A DNA stretch of 64,000 bases, from assembly GCA_038749595.1 (NCBI GenBank), contig JBCDHW010000011.1, forward strand, positions 1 through 64,000. The letters are read 5' to 3'. Source of the stretch: Parvularcula sp038749595. GTDB lineage: Bacteria > Pseudomonadota > Alphaproteobacteria > Caulobacterales > Parvularculaceae. Within the stretch, counting starts at the first letter, position 1, and every line of letters starts with the position of its first letter. Positions 35,266-43,337 of the stretch are shown one piece after another. Made by a program: the position numbers and the translations under genes. The notes beneath the pieces were generated by a model, which saw nothing but the letters and a program-made list of their open reading frames with translations, searched no databases and had not been told where the DNA came from.

Positions 35266-36531
35266 TTATGCCGCTGACACCGCACCGAGCGTCGTTGGCG
35301 CATTCTCCTCCTTGCACGCACTAAGGGGCGGAAGGGTCAAAGCCAACGCCCGCGCCTCAACGCTTGATGGATAAGCGTGCAAGCCCGAACTGTGGAGCCG
35401 TAGCAATCGATCAGCATACACTAGGTTGTAGTTACAGCCCTGGCTCCTGCTGTTCGCATCATCGACACTGGGCTTGTAAATCTGGAAACAACGGTCATCG
35501 ATGGGAAGCTCTTGGCCGTCGCGCGATCCCATCGCGATTGTCGGCGCGCCGTTGTGCACCGTATCAAACGCCTTCACTTGGGTGATCCCCGCCTCGTCAA
35601 AAAAGCGGAACATCGTAGTGAAAACCTGATAGAAATGATCCCGATCCGCGGTTACTCGCCACGGCGACAGCGCAGTCGTGTCCACATCAACGCGCGCATC
35701 TTGGGCGGCAGTGTGGACGACCTCGAGCACCTCAAACCGCGTTTTCTGGGTCGGCATGTGGGCGAAATCGGTCACCGCAAAACGCAGGCCATTCTCGACC
35801 GTACGGTGCACCACCTGGGCCGAGTCGCGGATAATCTCCGCATACTCCTTAACCGTTCCCGAACTGAGCGATTGCTCAGGACACTGCAGAAGCAGTTCGG
35901 CAAAGCCCTGAATGGAATTAAGCGGCGCACGCAATTGGTGACCCAGCATCGAAAGAACTTTATCGAGCTCCGCGTCACTCTGCTCTCGCTGGGTGTGGGC
36001 AAGCTTCAATTGCTCCTGCAGCGGAAGATCCGAAAGCAAAACAAGCCGCGTCTTCTCCAGCATCCGCGCTGCCGTATCCGCAAAACTCTGGAGGCGTTGT
36101 TTCTGTGCTGAGGAAAAGGCGGCGCGCGGTTTGCTATCAATAATGCAAAACGAACCGAGCGTAAAACCGTTCACCGAAATCGGCGCACCGGCATAAAAGC
36201 GAATATGCGGCGCCCCCGTCACCAGCGGGTTCGTGGCAAAGTGCGGGTCTTCCGTCGCGTTCAAGATCACAAACGGCTCACGCCCTAAGATCGTATGCGC
36301 ACAAAAGGCCACGTCGCGCCCCGTTTCGCGATCGGGCAAGCCCATGCAGCTTTTGAAGAACTGCCGGTCGCGATCAAGCAACGAGACAAGCGCGATGGGC
36401 ACGTCCCATTCGCTCGCCGCCGCTTGGATCAGCTCGTCGAGCTCAGCGATCGCCGAGTCATCGAGGAACCCGGACTCATCAAGGAACCGCTGCCGCCGTT
36501 CCTCGTTCATGGGAACAGGAAAGTTTGCCAT
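35266..36531 (-). CDS. GAF sensor with degenerate kinase domain
   Basis: A 421-residue protein with an N-terminal GAF domain (about residues 25-160, IALVSLLDRDRQFFKSC and ending GSFCIIDSKPRAAFS). It is followed by a histidine-kinase dimerisation helix with H198 in MLGHQLRAPLN. The part that should be the ATP-binding domain (about 270-400) lacks the N box Asn and the glycine-rich G1/G2 boxes: DRDHFYQVFTTMFRFFDEAG has no Asn. It is probably a pseudokinase or a highly diverged sensor. No response regulator is adjacent. Confidence 0.75.
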   Translation of the reverse strand: MANFPVPMNEERRQRFLDESGFLDDSAIAELDELIQAAASEWDVPIALVSLLDRDRQFFKSCMGLPDRETGRDVAFCAHTILGREPFVILNATEDPHFATNPLVTGAPHIRFYAGAPISVNGFTLGSFCIIDSKPRAAFSSAQKQRLQSFADTAARMLEKTRLVLLSDLPLQEQLKLAHTQREQSDAELDKVLSMLGHQLRAPLNSIQGFAELLLQCPEQSLSSGTVKEYAEIIRDSAQVVHRTVENGLRFAVTDFAHMPTQKTRFEVLEVVHTAAQDARVDVDTTALSPWRVTADRDHFYQVFTTMFRFFDEAGITQVKAFDTVHNGAPTIAMGSRDGQELPIDDRCFQIYKPSVDDANSRSQGCNYNLVYADRLLRLHSSGLHAYPSSVEARALALTLPPLSACKEENAPTTLGAVSAA

Positions 36532-36595
36532 GCCCGCAACTTAAGGCTGCAGGATTTGACAATCTGTGAACACGGCCACCCGTTTTGGTTGACGC

Positions 36596-37951
36596 CTAAG
36601 CAGCCTTCCGTTCACGGATCGACCGGAGCCCCTCGGCCAGCGTGAACGCCAGCTCCAACGCTTGGCTCGCGTTGAGGCGCGGATCGCAATGGGTGTGGTA
36701 CCGCTCTGAAAGGTCAGTCTCTGAAATTGCCTGAAGGCCACCCAGGCACTCGGTCACGTCCTGGCCCGTCATCTCAAAATGCACGCCGCCGGGATACGCA
36801 CCCTCGGCCCGGACAATCTCGAAGAACTGCTCCACCTCGCCCAGAACCGATGCAACCGGACGCGTCTTATAGCCGTTGTCCGCTTTGATCGTGTTGCCGT
36901 GCATCGGGTCCGAGGACCAGACGACCGCCCGCCCCTCCGCCGTGATCCGACGGACAAGGTTGGGCAAGTGACCCGCAATTTTGTCCTTGCCAAATCGGCT
37001 GATCAGAACGATCCGCCCCGCCTCATTATCAGGGCTCAGAATATCGAGAAGCTTGAGCAGTTCGTCCGGCTCGAGGCTCGGCCCGCACTTGATCCCAATC
37101 GGGTTTTTGATGCCGCGGCAGAACTCAACGTGGGCGCCGTCCGGCTGGCGCGTCCGGTCACCGATCCACACCATGTGACCCGACGTATCGTAGTAATCGC
37201 CGGAGGTGGAATCGACACGGGTCATCGCCTCTTCAAAGCCGAGCAGCAACGCCTCATGGCTCGTGTAGAATTCCACTTCGTTCAGCTGACGCGCGTTGAA
37301 CCCGGTCAAACCACAGGCGTCCATAAACGCCATCGCGTCGGAGATCCGGTCGGCAATCTCCGTGTACCGCTCATTCTGCGGACCGCGGGCGAACTCCAGG
37401 TTCCACGTGTGCACGTTGCGCAGGGACGCATACCCCCCTTTCGCAAACGACCGGATCAGGTTCAGCGTCGCCGCGGACTGGCCATAGGCCTTGAGCAAGC
37501 GCTGCGGATCGGGAATGCGCGCTTCGGGCGTGAATTCCATACCGTTGATGTTGTCGCCGCGGTAGCTTGGCAGCGTCAAATCGCCGATCGTCTCCGTCGG
37601 GGAGGAGCGCGGCTTGCCAAACTGACCGGCGATGCGGCCGACCTTCACCACCGGCACAGCAGCGCCGTAGGTCAGCGCGACCGCCATCTGCAGCAGCACC
37701 CGGAACGTATCGCGGATGTTGTCAGCACCGAACTCTTTAAAGCTCTCGGCGCAGTCGCCGCCTTGCAACAGGAACGCCTCGCCGCGGCTCACCGCCGCCA
37801 AGCGCTCGCGCAAAGTCCGCACCTCACCGGCAAAGACCAGCGGCGGATAGCTCGCAAGCTCCGTCTCCACCGCTTGCAGCGCGGCGGGATCGGGATAATC
37901 GTCCGGGATGTGCTTAGCCGGACGCTCACGCCAGCTCGACGGATTCCACAT
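36596..37951 (-). CDS. DAHP synthase, class II
   Basis: A 451-residue 3-deoxy-7-phosphoheptulonate synthase of the class II (plant/mycobacterial) type, first step of the shikimate pathway. Diagnostic segments are LLQGGDCAESF, VGRIAGQFGKPRS and the KCGPSLEP/WSSDPMHGNT/GGVHFEMTGQDVTEC metal- and substrate-binding stretches. AGGAG lies seven bases before the ATG. No regulatory ACT or CM domain is attached. No recognisable feature was found in the 296-bp gap upstream of the start. Confidence 0.96.
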   Translation of the reverse strand: MWNPSSWRERPAKHIPDDYPDPAALQAVETELASYPPLVFAGEVRTLRERLAAVSRGEAFLLQGGDCAESFKEFGADNIRDTFRVLLQMAVALTYGAAVPVVKVGRIAGQFGKPRSSPTETIGDLTLPSYRGDNINGMEFTPEARIPDPQRLLKAYGQSAATLNLIRSFAKGGYASLRNVHTWNLEFARGPQNERYTEIADRISDAMAFMDACGLTGFNARQLNEVEFYTSHEALLLGFEEAMTRVDSTSGDYYDTSGHMVWIGDRTRQPDGAHVEFCRGIKNPIGIKCGPSLEPDELLKLLDILSPDNEAGRIVLISRFGKDKIAGHLPNLVRRITAEGRAVVWSSDPMHGNTIKADNGYKTRPVASVLGEVEQFFEIVRAEGAYPGGVHFEMTGQDVTECLGGLQAISETDLSERYHTHCDPRLNASQALELAFTLAEGLRSIRERKAA

Positions 37952-38247
37952 AACTCAACTCCTGAAGCAACGACGCTAATGGACCAAGAAATGCCGCGCA
38001 ACATTCATGCCGCACGTTCTCACCTGCCGGGGCAAGGTTTCCGCTGGGTTTCGTGCCGAGCGCGGACAGCGGAGTAGTCACAACGGTTGATGGTCAATCC
38101 ACACTTCAGAAAATCGCCGATTGCGAACATGGGAGTGACGAACGACACCTCTTGACGGGGCGAAAAACGGATTTAGTGGAAAAGCCAGGGGCTTCAGAGA
38201 CAATGTCTATTGTGCGTGCTCCGCAAACAGATGAAATCTCCTTTAGG

Positions 38248-39543
38248 TTAAGCTGCCGCAGGTCTGTTTGCTATTCTCACGCGCCTGAGCCACGCAGCAC
38301 CGCTCATGCCCAAGACAAACAGACCAAACGCGCCTGGAACTGGGATTGGTGTGAGTTCAAAGACATAGGCGCTCCCGGCCCGAACGCCTTCAACTGTTGT
38401 TCCTCCGGCTCCGGCAAGCAGTGTATTCTCGAAGACGTAGACGCTGGCAAACCTGTCTAGGGACGCCGGATCTGGAGATGCAATCCGAGCAAGGAGTTCA
38501 TAACTCTCGATATCGAAAATGTAGACTTCCCCGGTATCAGGAAGGCCGTTGTCGTCTTCAACATCGGTAATGATGGCATACCGATCATTGATCGCGACAT
38601 CGTTGCCGAACCCGTCTGCGCCGCCGTCAAAAGGGTCTGTGAAGGCATGGAGCAAGGAACCTGAGTGCAAATCATAGAGCCATGCTCTCGGCTCATCTGG
38701 CGTTTGAGGGTTACGAGACTCAGCAACGGCGCCGCCGCCCACGAGCACTCGGCCGTCAGCGATTTTCAAGGTTCTTCCGAAGCGACCATTCTCTTGCCCC
38801 GCGGGATTATCGATTGTGTACAGAAGATCACCGGTACCTGCGTCGAATACATAAATTGAGCCTGCGTTCGTTCCCGAGTCACTGTTTCCCTGTGCTCCAA
38901 CGACGGCAAAGTTTCCCTCGATATCGGTAGCAATCCCGAACTGATCGTTAGCATTGGGCTTAGGGTTGTTAAGGGTGTGAACGAGGGCACCGGTAGAACG
39001 GTCGAAAACAAACGCAGCTCCGGCATTAGAAGCACCAGCATCCGCCAAGTCTGATCCCACGATTACATGATTTTCGCTCAGGCTAACGTCGATTCCGAAG
39101 CGATCGGATGCCGAAGGGACTGGCGAGGACAAAGTCTTTTCAAGCGCGCCTGTCTGCAGATTGAATAAGTATACCTGTCCCGTATCCGGGCCATTTGTAT
39201 CATCGAGGTATGCGGAAACCGCAAGAGTGTTACCCTCGACATCAATCCGATTTCCAAACCAGTCGCCACCATTCGGCGACGGGTTGGTCAGTGTTCGAAC
39301 TAAGTCGCCAGTTTCCTTTGAGAAGATATGAACCACGCCACTGTCAGGTGCGCCTTGATCGTCGAACAAAGCGGCCACGACGTAGAAGTCTTCGTTCTGG
39401 GCGACATCGTTCCCGAAGTTGTCTTCGCTAGCAGGTGTTGGGTTCGATAGGGTTTGCGAGAAATCGACAGTCGCTGCAGATACCGGGGAGCATACCAAAA
39501 GTCCCCAGACGACTGCGACAGAACAAAGGGTCTTTGAAGTCAT
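38248..39543 (-). CDS. PEP-CTERM-like beta-propeller protein
   Basis: A 431-residue secreted protein. A signal peptide (MTSKTLCSVAVVWGLLVCSPVSAA) is followed by seven to eight repeats of roughly 50 residues with the pattern FG-N/D...(A/V)VGA...G.VY(V/I)F...TG.L...NP, as in FG-GAP or integrin-like propellers. The C-terminus is IPVPGAFGLFVLGMSG followed by an arginine-rich end (WLRRVRIAN), the layout of a PEP/VPLPA-CTERM exosortase signal. Calcium-like DxDxG or DNG loops occur. The flanks are visibly less GC-rich than the neighbourhood. No exosortase is in the window. Confidence 0.75.
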   Translation of the reverse strand: MTSKTLCSVAVVWGLLVCSPVSAATVDFSQTLSNPTPASEDNFGNDVAQNEDFYVVAALFDDQGAPDSGVVHIFSKETGDLVRTLTNPSPNGGDWFGNRIDVEGNTLAVSAYLDDTNGPDTGQVYLFNLQTGALEKTLSSPVPSASDRFGIDVSLSENHVIVGSDLADAGASNAGAAFVFDRSTGALVHTLNNPKPNANDQFGIATDIEGNFAVVGAQGNSDSGTNAGSIYVFDAGTGDLLYTIDNPAGQENGRFGRTLKIADGRVLVGGGAVAESRNPQTPDEPRAWLYDLHSGSLLHAFTDPFDGGADGFGNDVAINDRYAIITDVEDDNGLPDTGEVYIFDIESYELLARIASPDPASLDRFASVYVFENTLLAGAGGTTVEGVRAGSAYVFELTPIPVPGAFGLFVLGMSGAAWLRRVRIANRPAAA

Positions 39544-39935
39544 TTGGGTCTCTAGCTCCGATCAATGAATTCCAGGCACTCAGGATCTGACTTGTTGGAA
39601 TCCCATAGGGCGAAGGTTAATCCAGCTCCTAGCACACAATCAATGCAGAGCGACTTTGATGAGCGGTGCTTCGTCACTTCGCGCCTATTGAGAAAAGAAT
39701 TTCTTCTACCAAACGAACGTTTTTCGGACAGAACGCTGGGGCAAAGCTGAGACAACGCCAAAGGCGGCAGAGTGCGTTCCTAGAACTCATTCGGGAAACC
39801 GCCTTCCGAGGAGCGCGGGTCTTCTTGCGTTTTCGGAGAGGCGCGCTTTGGGATGCCAGTTGATGACCGCTCGGGTGTCGGCTTCGGTTCAATCGCCGTC
39901 GTTACAATCGCGCGTAAGCCTCAACATTTGGCCCC
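39544..39935. other. Gene-free gap with no feature seen
   Basis: This roughly 390-bp stretch between the propeller gene and the arsR promoter holds no convincing gene. Several short frames exist on both strands, none with a ribosome site or recognisable product, and composition is less GC-rich than the neighbours. I see no repeat, hairpin or tRNA in it. Confidence 0.5.
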
Positions 39936-39971
39936 TTGACCGTACGATTAAATGTCGGTATCTCTCGACAT
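39936..39971 (+). promoter_or_regulatory. arsR promoter and ArsR-type operator
   Basis: TTGACC at 39936-39941, a 17-bp spacer and TATCTC at 39959-39964 resemble a promoter. The inverted repeat ATGTCG-N8-CGACAT (39952-39957 and 39966-39971) covers the -10 and abuts the start codon, as expected of an autorepressing ArsR operator. No ribosome site lies before the ATG at 39972, so the transcript may be leaderless. Confidence 0.6.
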
Positions 39972-40328
39972 ATGGACACGAATAGCGCCCTCGCCGCCTT
40001 TGCGGCCCTCTCCCAAGAGACTCGGCTGGCGACCTTGAAGCGGCTGATCGTTGCTGGCCCTAAGGGGAGCCCTGCCGGGCAGCTGGCTGAGGCGCTGGAG
40101 GTTCCGCACAACACGCTCTCGACGCACCTGAAGGCGCTCGAAGCGGCCGGGCTTGTCGGGTCGGAACGCCAGGGGCGGCGGATCGTCTACCGCGCGCGCT
40201 ACGAGACGCTGCGATCGCTGCTCGGCTATCTGATGGTCGATTGCTGCCGCGGCCTTCCCGAGATCGTGGGCGACCTGCCCGGCTGCGCTGATCCTGCTTG
40301 CCAACCCAGCGAAGGAGCCTCGCTATGA
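39972..40328 (+). CDS. arsR: ArsR-family repressor
   Basis: A 118-residue winged-helix repressor of the ArsR/SmtB family, likely sensing arsenite or an organoarsenical. It has the typical ALSQETRLATLKRLI N-terminal helix, a recognition helix in VPHNTLSTHLKALEAAGLV and a beta-wing GRRIVYRARY. Candidate metal-binding cysteines lie at DCC (near residue 89) and in the C-terminal CADPAC. The ATG at 39972 is chosen because it begins where family members begin. The stop overlaps the next start as ATGA. Confidence 0.88.
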   Translation: MDTNSALAAFAALSQETRLATLKRLIVAGPKGSPAGQLAEALEVPHNTLSTHLKALEAAGLVGSERQGRRIVYRARYETLRSLLGYLMVDCCRGLPEIVGDLPGCADPACQPSEGASL

Positions 40329-40729
40329 ACCGGATCCACATTCATGTCGGTGTCGAAACCATCCCCGAAGCGATTACCTTTTACGCCACGCTCTTCGGCG
40401 CCGAACCGACGATGGTGAAAGATGACTATGCACGCTGGATGCTCGACGATCCGCGGGTCAATTTCGCCATTTCCGCCGGTGGCGGCGCGAAAGGGATCCG
40501 GCATTTGGGCCTTCAAAGTGATGCCATTTCGGACCTCACCGCACTGACGGAACGTCTCCAGCAACAAGGCTTCCCAACAGCGCAAGAGGACGACACCACG
40601 TGCTGCTACGCGCAATCGGACAAGACATGGGTCCGCGATCCGATTGGGGTGAACTGGGAGGCATTCGTCACCAGCGGCGCCGCCGACACCCTCCGTACAC
40701 CAGCAGAAACCGCCTGCTGCGCCTGCTGA
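40325..40729 (+). CDS. arsI: ArsI/CadI-type VOC metalloenzyme
   Basis: A 134-residue vicinal-oxygen-chelate enzyme of the ArsI/CadI group. The closest functional precedent is ArsI, an iron-dependent C-As lyase that demethylates trivalent organoarsenicals. Visible features are the N-terminal HIHVGV, H60 and E112 as candidate metal ligands, and a vicinal cysteine pair C93-C94 in TTCCYA that binds the arsenical in ArsI. The C-terminus ends CCAC. Its ATG overlaps the arsR stop by four bases, so the two genes form one unit. Cadmium- versus arsenic-related use cannot be separated. Confidence 0.8.
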   Translation: MNRIHIHVGVETIPEAITFYATLFGAEPTMVKDDYARWMLDDPRVNFAISAGGGAKGIRHLGLQSDAISDLTALTERLQQQGFPTAQEDDTTCCYAQSDKTWVRDPIGVNWEAFVTSGAADTLRTPAETACCAC

Positions 40730-40796
40730 TAAGCGATGACTCCGGTCTCCGGTTCGAACAAAGCGTGGGCTTGGCAATCATCAGGAGGCACCCACG

Positions 40797-41804
40797 ATGA
40801 CTGTTCACGCTTTCGCGGCACGGGAAGCAAAGGCACCACTCGAAGCATTTACCTATGAATTCGGCGAACTCGGCCATGACGAGGTCGAATTGCAGGTGGA
40901 AAGCTGCGGCATCTGCCACTCGGACATGTCGATGATCGACAACGAGTGGGGGCTGTCGCGCTACCCCCTCGTCCCGGGTCACGAAGTTGTCGGCAAAGTG
41001 GTCGCCACAGGTCCCGGTGTGAAAAAGCTCAAAGACGGTGATCGCGTTGGCCTCGGCTGGTTCGCCGACAGCTGCCAACAATGCCGTCCCTGCCTATCCG
41101 GCCACCACAATCTCTGCATCAGCAGCTCGGGCACCATCGTCGGCCGCCACGGCGGCTTCGCCGATAAAATCCGCGCCTCCGAGCTATGGTGCATCCCGAT
41201 CCCCGACAGCGTCGATGCCGTGAGTGCGGGGCCACTGTTTTGCGGCGGAGCGACCGTATTCAATCCGCTGGTCCAATACGGCCTATCGCCTATGGACAGG
41301 ATCGGCATTGTCGGGATTGGCGGGCTTGGCCACTTGGCGCTGCAGTTCGCGCGCGCCTGGGGCTGTGACGTCACCGCTTTCACCACGTCTGATGATAAGG
41401 CGCAGGAGGCCAAAGACCTCGGCGCACACCACGTCGCGAACACCCGCGATGCGAAGACCTTAAAAGGCCTGCGGGGGTCATTCGATTTGATCCTGAACAC
41501 CACGGCTGCGGATCTTCCCTGGCCGGACTATATGGCTGCGCTGTGCCCGAAAGGCCGCTTTGTTACTGTTGGCGGCCTTGTGTCAGCGCCAGTCGCCGTG
41601 GGCGCCTTCGACCTGATCGCTGGTGAGCGACAGATGGGTGGCTCTAGTCTCGCGCCGCCGATCGTCATGAAACGGATGCTTGAGTTCTGCGGCCGGCACC
41701 AGATTGCCCCGGTGACCAACCTTTTCGCCATGGACCAATGCAACGATGGGCTCGAACACTTGCGCAGCGGCAAAGCCCGCTATCGCGTGGTCCTTACCCG
41801 GTAG
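40797..41804 (+). CDS. Zinc alcohol dehydrogenase, CAD type
   Basis: A 335-residue NAD(P)-dependent zinc alcohol dehydrogenase of the cinnamyl-alcohol/YahK type. Visible are catalytic zinc ligands in CGICHSD and GHE, a structural zinc cluster with four cysteines between residues 93 and 107 (CQQCRPCLSGHHNLC) and the Rossmann motif GIGGLGHLA. AGGAGG lies nine bases before the ATG. It follows arsI by 67 bp and may share its transcript, but no functional tie to arsenic is evident. Confidence 0.92.
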   Translation: MTVHAFAAREAKAPLEAFTYEFGELGHDEVELQVESCGICHSDMSMIDNEWGLSRYPLVPGHEVVGKVVATGPGVKKLKDGDRVGLGWFADSCQQCRPCLSGHHNLCISSSGTIVGRHGGFADKIRASELWCIPIPDSVDAVSAGPLFCGGATVFNPLVQYGLSPMDRIGIVGIGGLGHLALQFARAWGCDVTAFTTSDDKAQEAKDLGAHHVANTRDAKTLKGLRGSFDLILNTTAADLPWPDYMAALCPKGRFVTVGGLVSAPVAVGAFDLIAGERQMGGSSLAPPIVMKRMLEFCGRHQIAPVTNLFAMDQCNDGLEHLRSGKARYRVVLTR

Positions 41805-41874
41805 CAGCTGTGGCCCTTAACGCGTCGTTGCTCCTGCGATAGCCTCGCGTCGAACGTGGTGCGGGGTTAAGAAA

Positions 41875-43110
41875 ATGCGCTTTTTCATTGGCTTAGCTGC
41901 ATGCCTGATAGCCAAAGCGTATGCTGCGCCTGAAGTCACCGTCAACCAAACCACCGCGAAGGTGTACTACACGCTCAACAGCACTTCCGTAGAGGATGCA
42001 AAACGAGACCTGTTCACAGCAGATAAGCCCATCCCGGCAGAGTTCACTGGCCAGACAGCGTACGAGGTAACGGGCGCAACATTTCGGCGAGGAAACCGAT
42101 ATTTAGCGGAAGACGGCTCGATCGTCGTGCCCCTCACGACAGTGAGCTTGGATATCTCTTACGAAATCACGATGCCGCGGTTTAGCAACCCGGTGGTCGC
42201 AAAGTGCTTCGAAAAATGGCTCGACCAGCTTTTTCAGCATGAGGAGATCCACATCCAGGTGACGGTTGATGCGGGCCTTCTCTATTTTAGGCGCAACCCC
42301 AACCTCACGATCGACAGCGTGGCCTGGACGACGGCAGCGGACGACAATGCCCGCAGGGCCCTCGAAGAGGAGGCTTTCAGAGAGGCCGTCAACGCCGCTT
42401 ACGACGACATGGTTCGCGCGACTGACCAGCTCGACGAAGTCACGGAACACGGCGAACACGCCGCAGCGTATCTGCCCGATGATGATTGCGGTCTGTTCTG
42501 CTACGCGCAATTCGAGACGGTTGGGATGGCGTTTTCGACACGCTTTGCAACGTTCTCAGAGTTCGCCACGCCTGAGGGGCCCTTCACCCAGGTTCTTTAC
42601 GGCGACGGGCTTCGCCGCGAGGAGGCCTTCGGCACGGTCGGCTGGCAAGGCAGCAAGAGCGCTGCGCCCACCACGATCCGCAACACCTGTAACGCGACGG
42701 CCAGTATGTCAGCGAACGAAGGGCGGGACTCCTTCGTCTTCAACCTCCCTCTCTGCCCGCCCAACAAGCCGCCATGGAAGAAAATGCCCAATCCCAGAAC
42801 GGGATTCCCCGGCATCCGCTGCCCAGCCGTGCCCGGCCCAGCGACCCTTTCGGTCAAGCTCGATAAACATGGTTTCGTTGTCGGAATAATGGAGGGATAC
42901 GGCATCCTCCTGAATGGCGACCCCAGCCAATGCGCGCGACATCGACCGTTCACGCTCCGCTTTCGCGCGGCACACCAACCCGGCTTTGGTCAGCTGTTCT
43001 CAGAGGGGGAGGTCCCTGGAGATGAGCGGCCCGAGGGCTTTGAGGATATGTTGGGAATGTCCGGCGGCCTCGGACAGAGCACGACCTGCAACTTCGAAGA
43101 CGCCAACTAG
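41875..43110 (+). CDS. Secreted DUF922-like protein
   Basis: A 411-residue protein with a signal peptide (MRFFIGLAACLIAKAYA). The N-terminal half (about 20-200) matches DUF922-like Zn-dependent secreted proteins: VNQTTAKVYYTLNSTS, LDISYEITMPR and a metal-binding HEEIH within FQHEEIHIQVTVD. The C-terminal half has many cysteines and prolines and is not recognised; Cys pairs suggest disulfides. It is separated from the following helicase gene by a 227-bp gap. Peptidase activity is possible but not demonstrated. Confidence 0.7.
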   Translation: MRFFIGLAACLIAKAYAAPEVTVNQTTAKVYYTLNSTSVEDAKRDLFTADKPIPAEFTGQTAYEVTGATFRRGNRYLAEDGSIVVPLTTVSLDISYEITMPRFSNPVVAKCFEKWLDQLFQHEEIHIQVTVDAGLLYFRRNPNLTIDSVAWTTAADDNARRALEEEAFREAVNAAYDDMVRATDQLDEVTEHGEHAAAYLPDDDCGLFCYAQFETVGMAFSTRFATFSEFATPEGPFTQVLYGDGLRREEAFGTVGWQGSKSAAPTTIRNTCNATASMSANEGRDSFVFNLPLCPPNKPPWKKMPNPRTGFPGIRCPAVPGPATLSVKLDKHGFVVGIMEGYGILLNGDPSQCARHRPFTLRFRAAHQPGFGQLFSEGEVPGDERPEGFEDMLGMSGGLGQSTTCNFEDAN

Positions 43111-43337
43111 GATTGGGGCAATCGCGCCACACTTGAGCACTTGCGTTGTTGAGCGGCTGTCTCAGGTCTTTACACATCCGCGACTCGCCGATACGTGCGC
43201 GGCAACCGAGCGCAGCCTCGATGTATTGAGGACAAAGTCAGTCGCTCGGTCGCTGTTTGGCGTCTTTCTTGCTGACGAGGCGGGTTGAGGCGCTGGTATT
43301 CAACCCGATCCGACCTGAAGCAAACGAAACGACTTCT

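Noticed and set aside
36779..38077. 432-residue plus-strand frame opposite DAHP synthase
   Set aside because: The opposite strand encodes an intact class II DAHP synthase; the frame is arginine/histidine-rich with no family motifs.
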